DNA of 15,309 bases, from the NCBI GenBank assembly GCA_905215405.1, contig CAJMQE010000089.1, positions 1-15,309 of the forward strand, given 5' to 3'. The stretch is from an uncultured bacterium. Lineage in GTDB: Bacteria > Bacillota > Clostridia > Lachnospirales > Lachnospiraceae. Of this stretch, positions 14,572 through 15,309 are shown piece after piece; within the stretch, counting starts at the first letter, position 1; every line of letters begins with the position of its first letter. A program made the translations under genes and the position numbers. The notes under the pieces were generated by a model. The model was given only the letters and a program-made list of their open reading frames with translations, had not been told where the DNA came from and searched no databases.

Positions 14572-15142
14572 AAATATCAACTCCATTTTTTGTAAGTTCT
14601 GTATAGATTCTTGAAACCGGCAGACCTACGACATTATTATAATCTCCCTCAATGCCACTGACAAACGCAGCAAATCTACCCTGAATCCCATATGAACCCG
14701 CTTTATCCATCGGTTCCTTTGTTGCAATATACCGACGAATTTCCTCATGTGTCATGTCTTTTACATTTACTTTTGTTTCTTCTGCAAAAGAAATCATCCG
14801 ATCTCCAATCAGAAGGGTAACCCCTGTGAATACACTGTGACTTTTTCCAGCAAGTCCCTCCAGCATGGCAAATGCATCGCTTTCATCCTTTGGTTTTCCC
14901 AAAATTTTCCCCTGACAAAATACAATCGTGTCGGCACCAATCACAATACGATCCTTACGATCATTCAATCCTGCTGCCACGTCTTCTGCCTTTTGCCCGG
15001 ATAACTCCATTACCACTTTATCCGGCTCTGTCTCAGTTATTACTTCTTCCACCGAACTTTTTACGACTTTGAACTGGATTCCGACCTGTTCTAAAAGCTC
15101 TTTTCTCCTCGGTGAAGCAGATGCAAGTATGATTTCACTCAT
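14561..15142 (-). CDS. maf: Maf-like nucleoside triphosphate pyrophosphatase
   Basis: Maf proteins hydrolyse dTTP/UTP or modified nucleotides to the monophosphate and pyrophosphate, and have been linked to cell division. The phosphate loop is ILASASPRRKELL at about 5-17. IGADTIVFCQGKILGKPKD at 68-86 carries the catalytic Asp71, and EPMDKAGSYGIQG at 143-155 and EGDYNNVVGLP at 165-175 are family blocks. The 193 residues from the ATG at 15142 match the family. The reading frame is open up to 15211, but that extension (NLPEIHAKERERL) is not family-like and its first codons overlap the -10 and start point of the promoter. A purine-rich GGGAAAGG lies 3 bases before the chosen ATG. First gene of the maf-HAD-Cof-acidic protein-rlmH operon. 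Confidence 0.94.
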   Translation of the reverse strand: MSEIILASASPRRKELLEQVGIQFKVVKSSVEEVITETEPDKVVMELSGQKAEDVAAGLNDRKDRIVIGADTIVFCQGKILGKPKDESDAFAMLEGLAGKSHSVFTGVTLLIGDRMISFAEETKVNVKDMTHEEIRRYIATKEPMDKAGSYGIQGRFAAFVSGIEGDYNNVVGLPVSRIYTELTKNGVDIYGE

Positions 15143-15213
15143 CAGCCTTTCCCTTTCCTTTGCATGTATTTCTGGCAGATTCATTCTACCCAGTCTATCT
15201 GACCGTAGCAAAC

Positions 15214-15242
15214 ATTATAACATCGGCATAAACAGATTTCAA
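15214..15242 (-). promoter_or_regulatory. Strong sigma-A promoter of the maf-rlmH operon
   Basis: On the minus strand TTGAAA (15237-15242), a 17-base spacer and TGTTATAAT (TATAAT at 15214-15219 with an extended TG) make the best promoter in the window. Transcription would start near 15207, leaving a leader of about 65 bases before maf. Confidence 0.85.
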
Positions 15243-15309
15243 TACGAACCTGTGTATGAATTATTTTCGCTGTAAGCAAAAATTCATCACAGCAAAGCTT
15301 TTTACCTGC

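Noticed and set aside
15143..15211. N-terminal extension of Maf
   Set aside because: It overlaps the -10 element and start point of the operon promoter, and family members begin directly with the IILASASPRR block.
15243..15309. Terminator of a gene right of the window
   Set aside because: GCTGT and ACAGC can pair across a long loop on the minus strand, but there is no T run after them, and the upstream gene is not visible.

Overview
The window is an AT-rich stretch of a Firmicutes chromosome, most like Clostridia of the Lachnospiraceae. This rests on protein wording (RNase J, IreB, the DUF1292 protein and RlmH all read as clostridial types), on GGAGG-type ribosome binding sites and on sigma-A-like promoters. 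All fifteen convincing genes lie on the minus strand, so transcription runs from high to low coordinates. I saw no rRNA, tRNA, CRISPR array, insertion sequence or phage gene.

In transcription order: (1) A strong promoter near 15.2 kb starts an operon of maf, two HAD phosphatases, a small acidic protein of unknown function and rlmH, with overlapping or very close genes, closed by a perfect hairpin terminator at 12.32-12.36 kb. (2) An M20 amidohydrolase follows as a single gene. It has TTA-rich codon use unlike its neighbours and an upstream array of four 23-bp tandem units. (3) A membrane-anchored PrsA/SurA-like foldase has its own extended -10 promoter and 3' hairpins. (4) A type IIA topoisomerase operon encodes subunit B then subunit A. 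Subunit A lacks a GyrA box and has Ser80/Glu84 at the quinolone positions, so I read the pair as topoisomerase IV-like (parE-parC). A LexA-type palindrome overlaps its promoter. (5) A VTC-type polyphosphate polymerase domain protein and a DUF4956 membrane protein form a pair, preceded by an 11-codon ORF with a near-perfect Shine-Dalgarno sequence. (6) After a gene-free stretch of about 0.57 kb, an ireB - yqgF/ruvX - DUF1292 - RNase J cluster runs to the left end. It stops at a terminator placed back to back with a plus-strand terminator.

Most content is housekeeping: nucleotide sanitation, rRNA maturation and modification, mRNA decay, chromosome decatenation and protein folding. No complete novel system is visible. 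The points most worth following are the SOS-type operator on the topoisomerase operon, the 23-bp array at the M20 promoter, the micro-ORF before the polyphosphate-type pair, and an unusual RNase J leader where a 9-codon ORF ends one base before a plausible TTG start.
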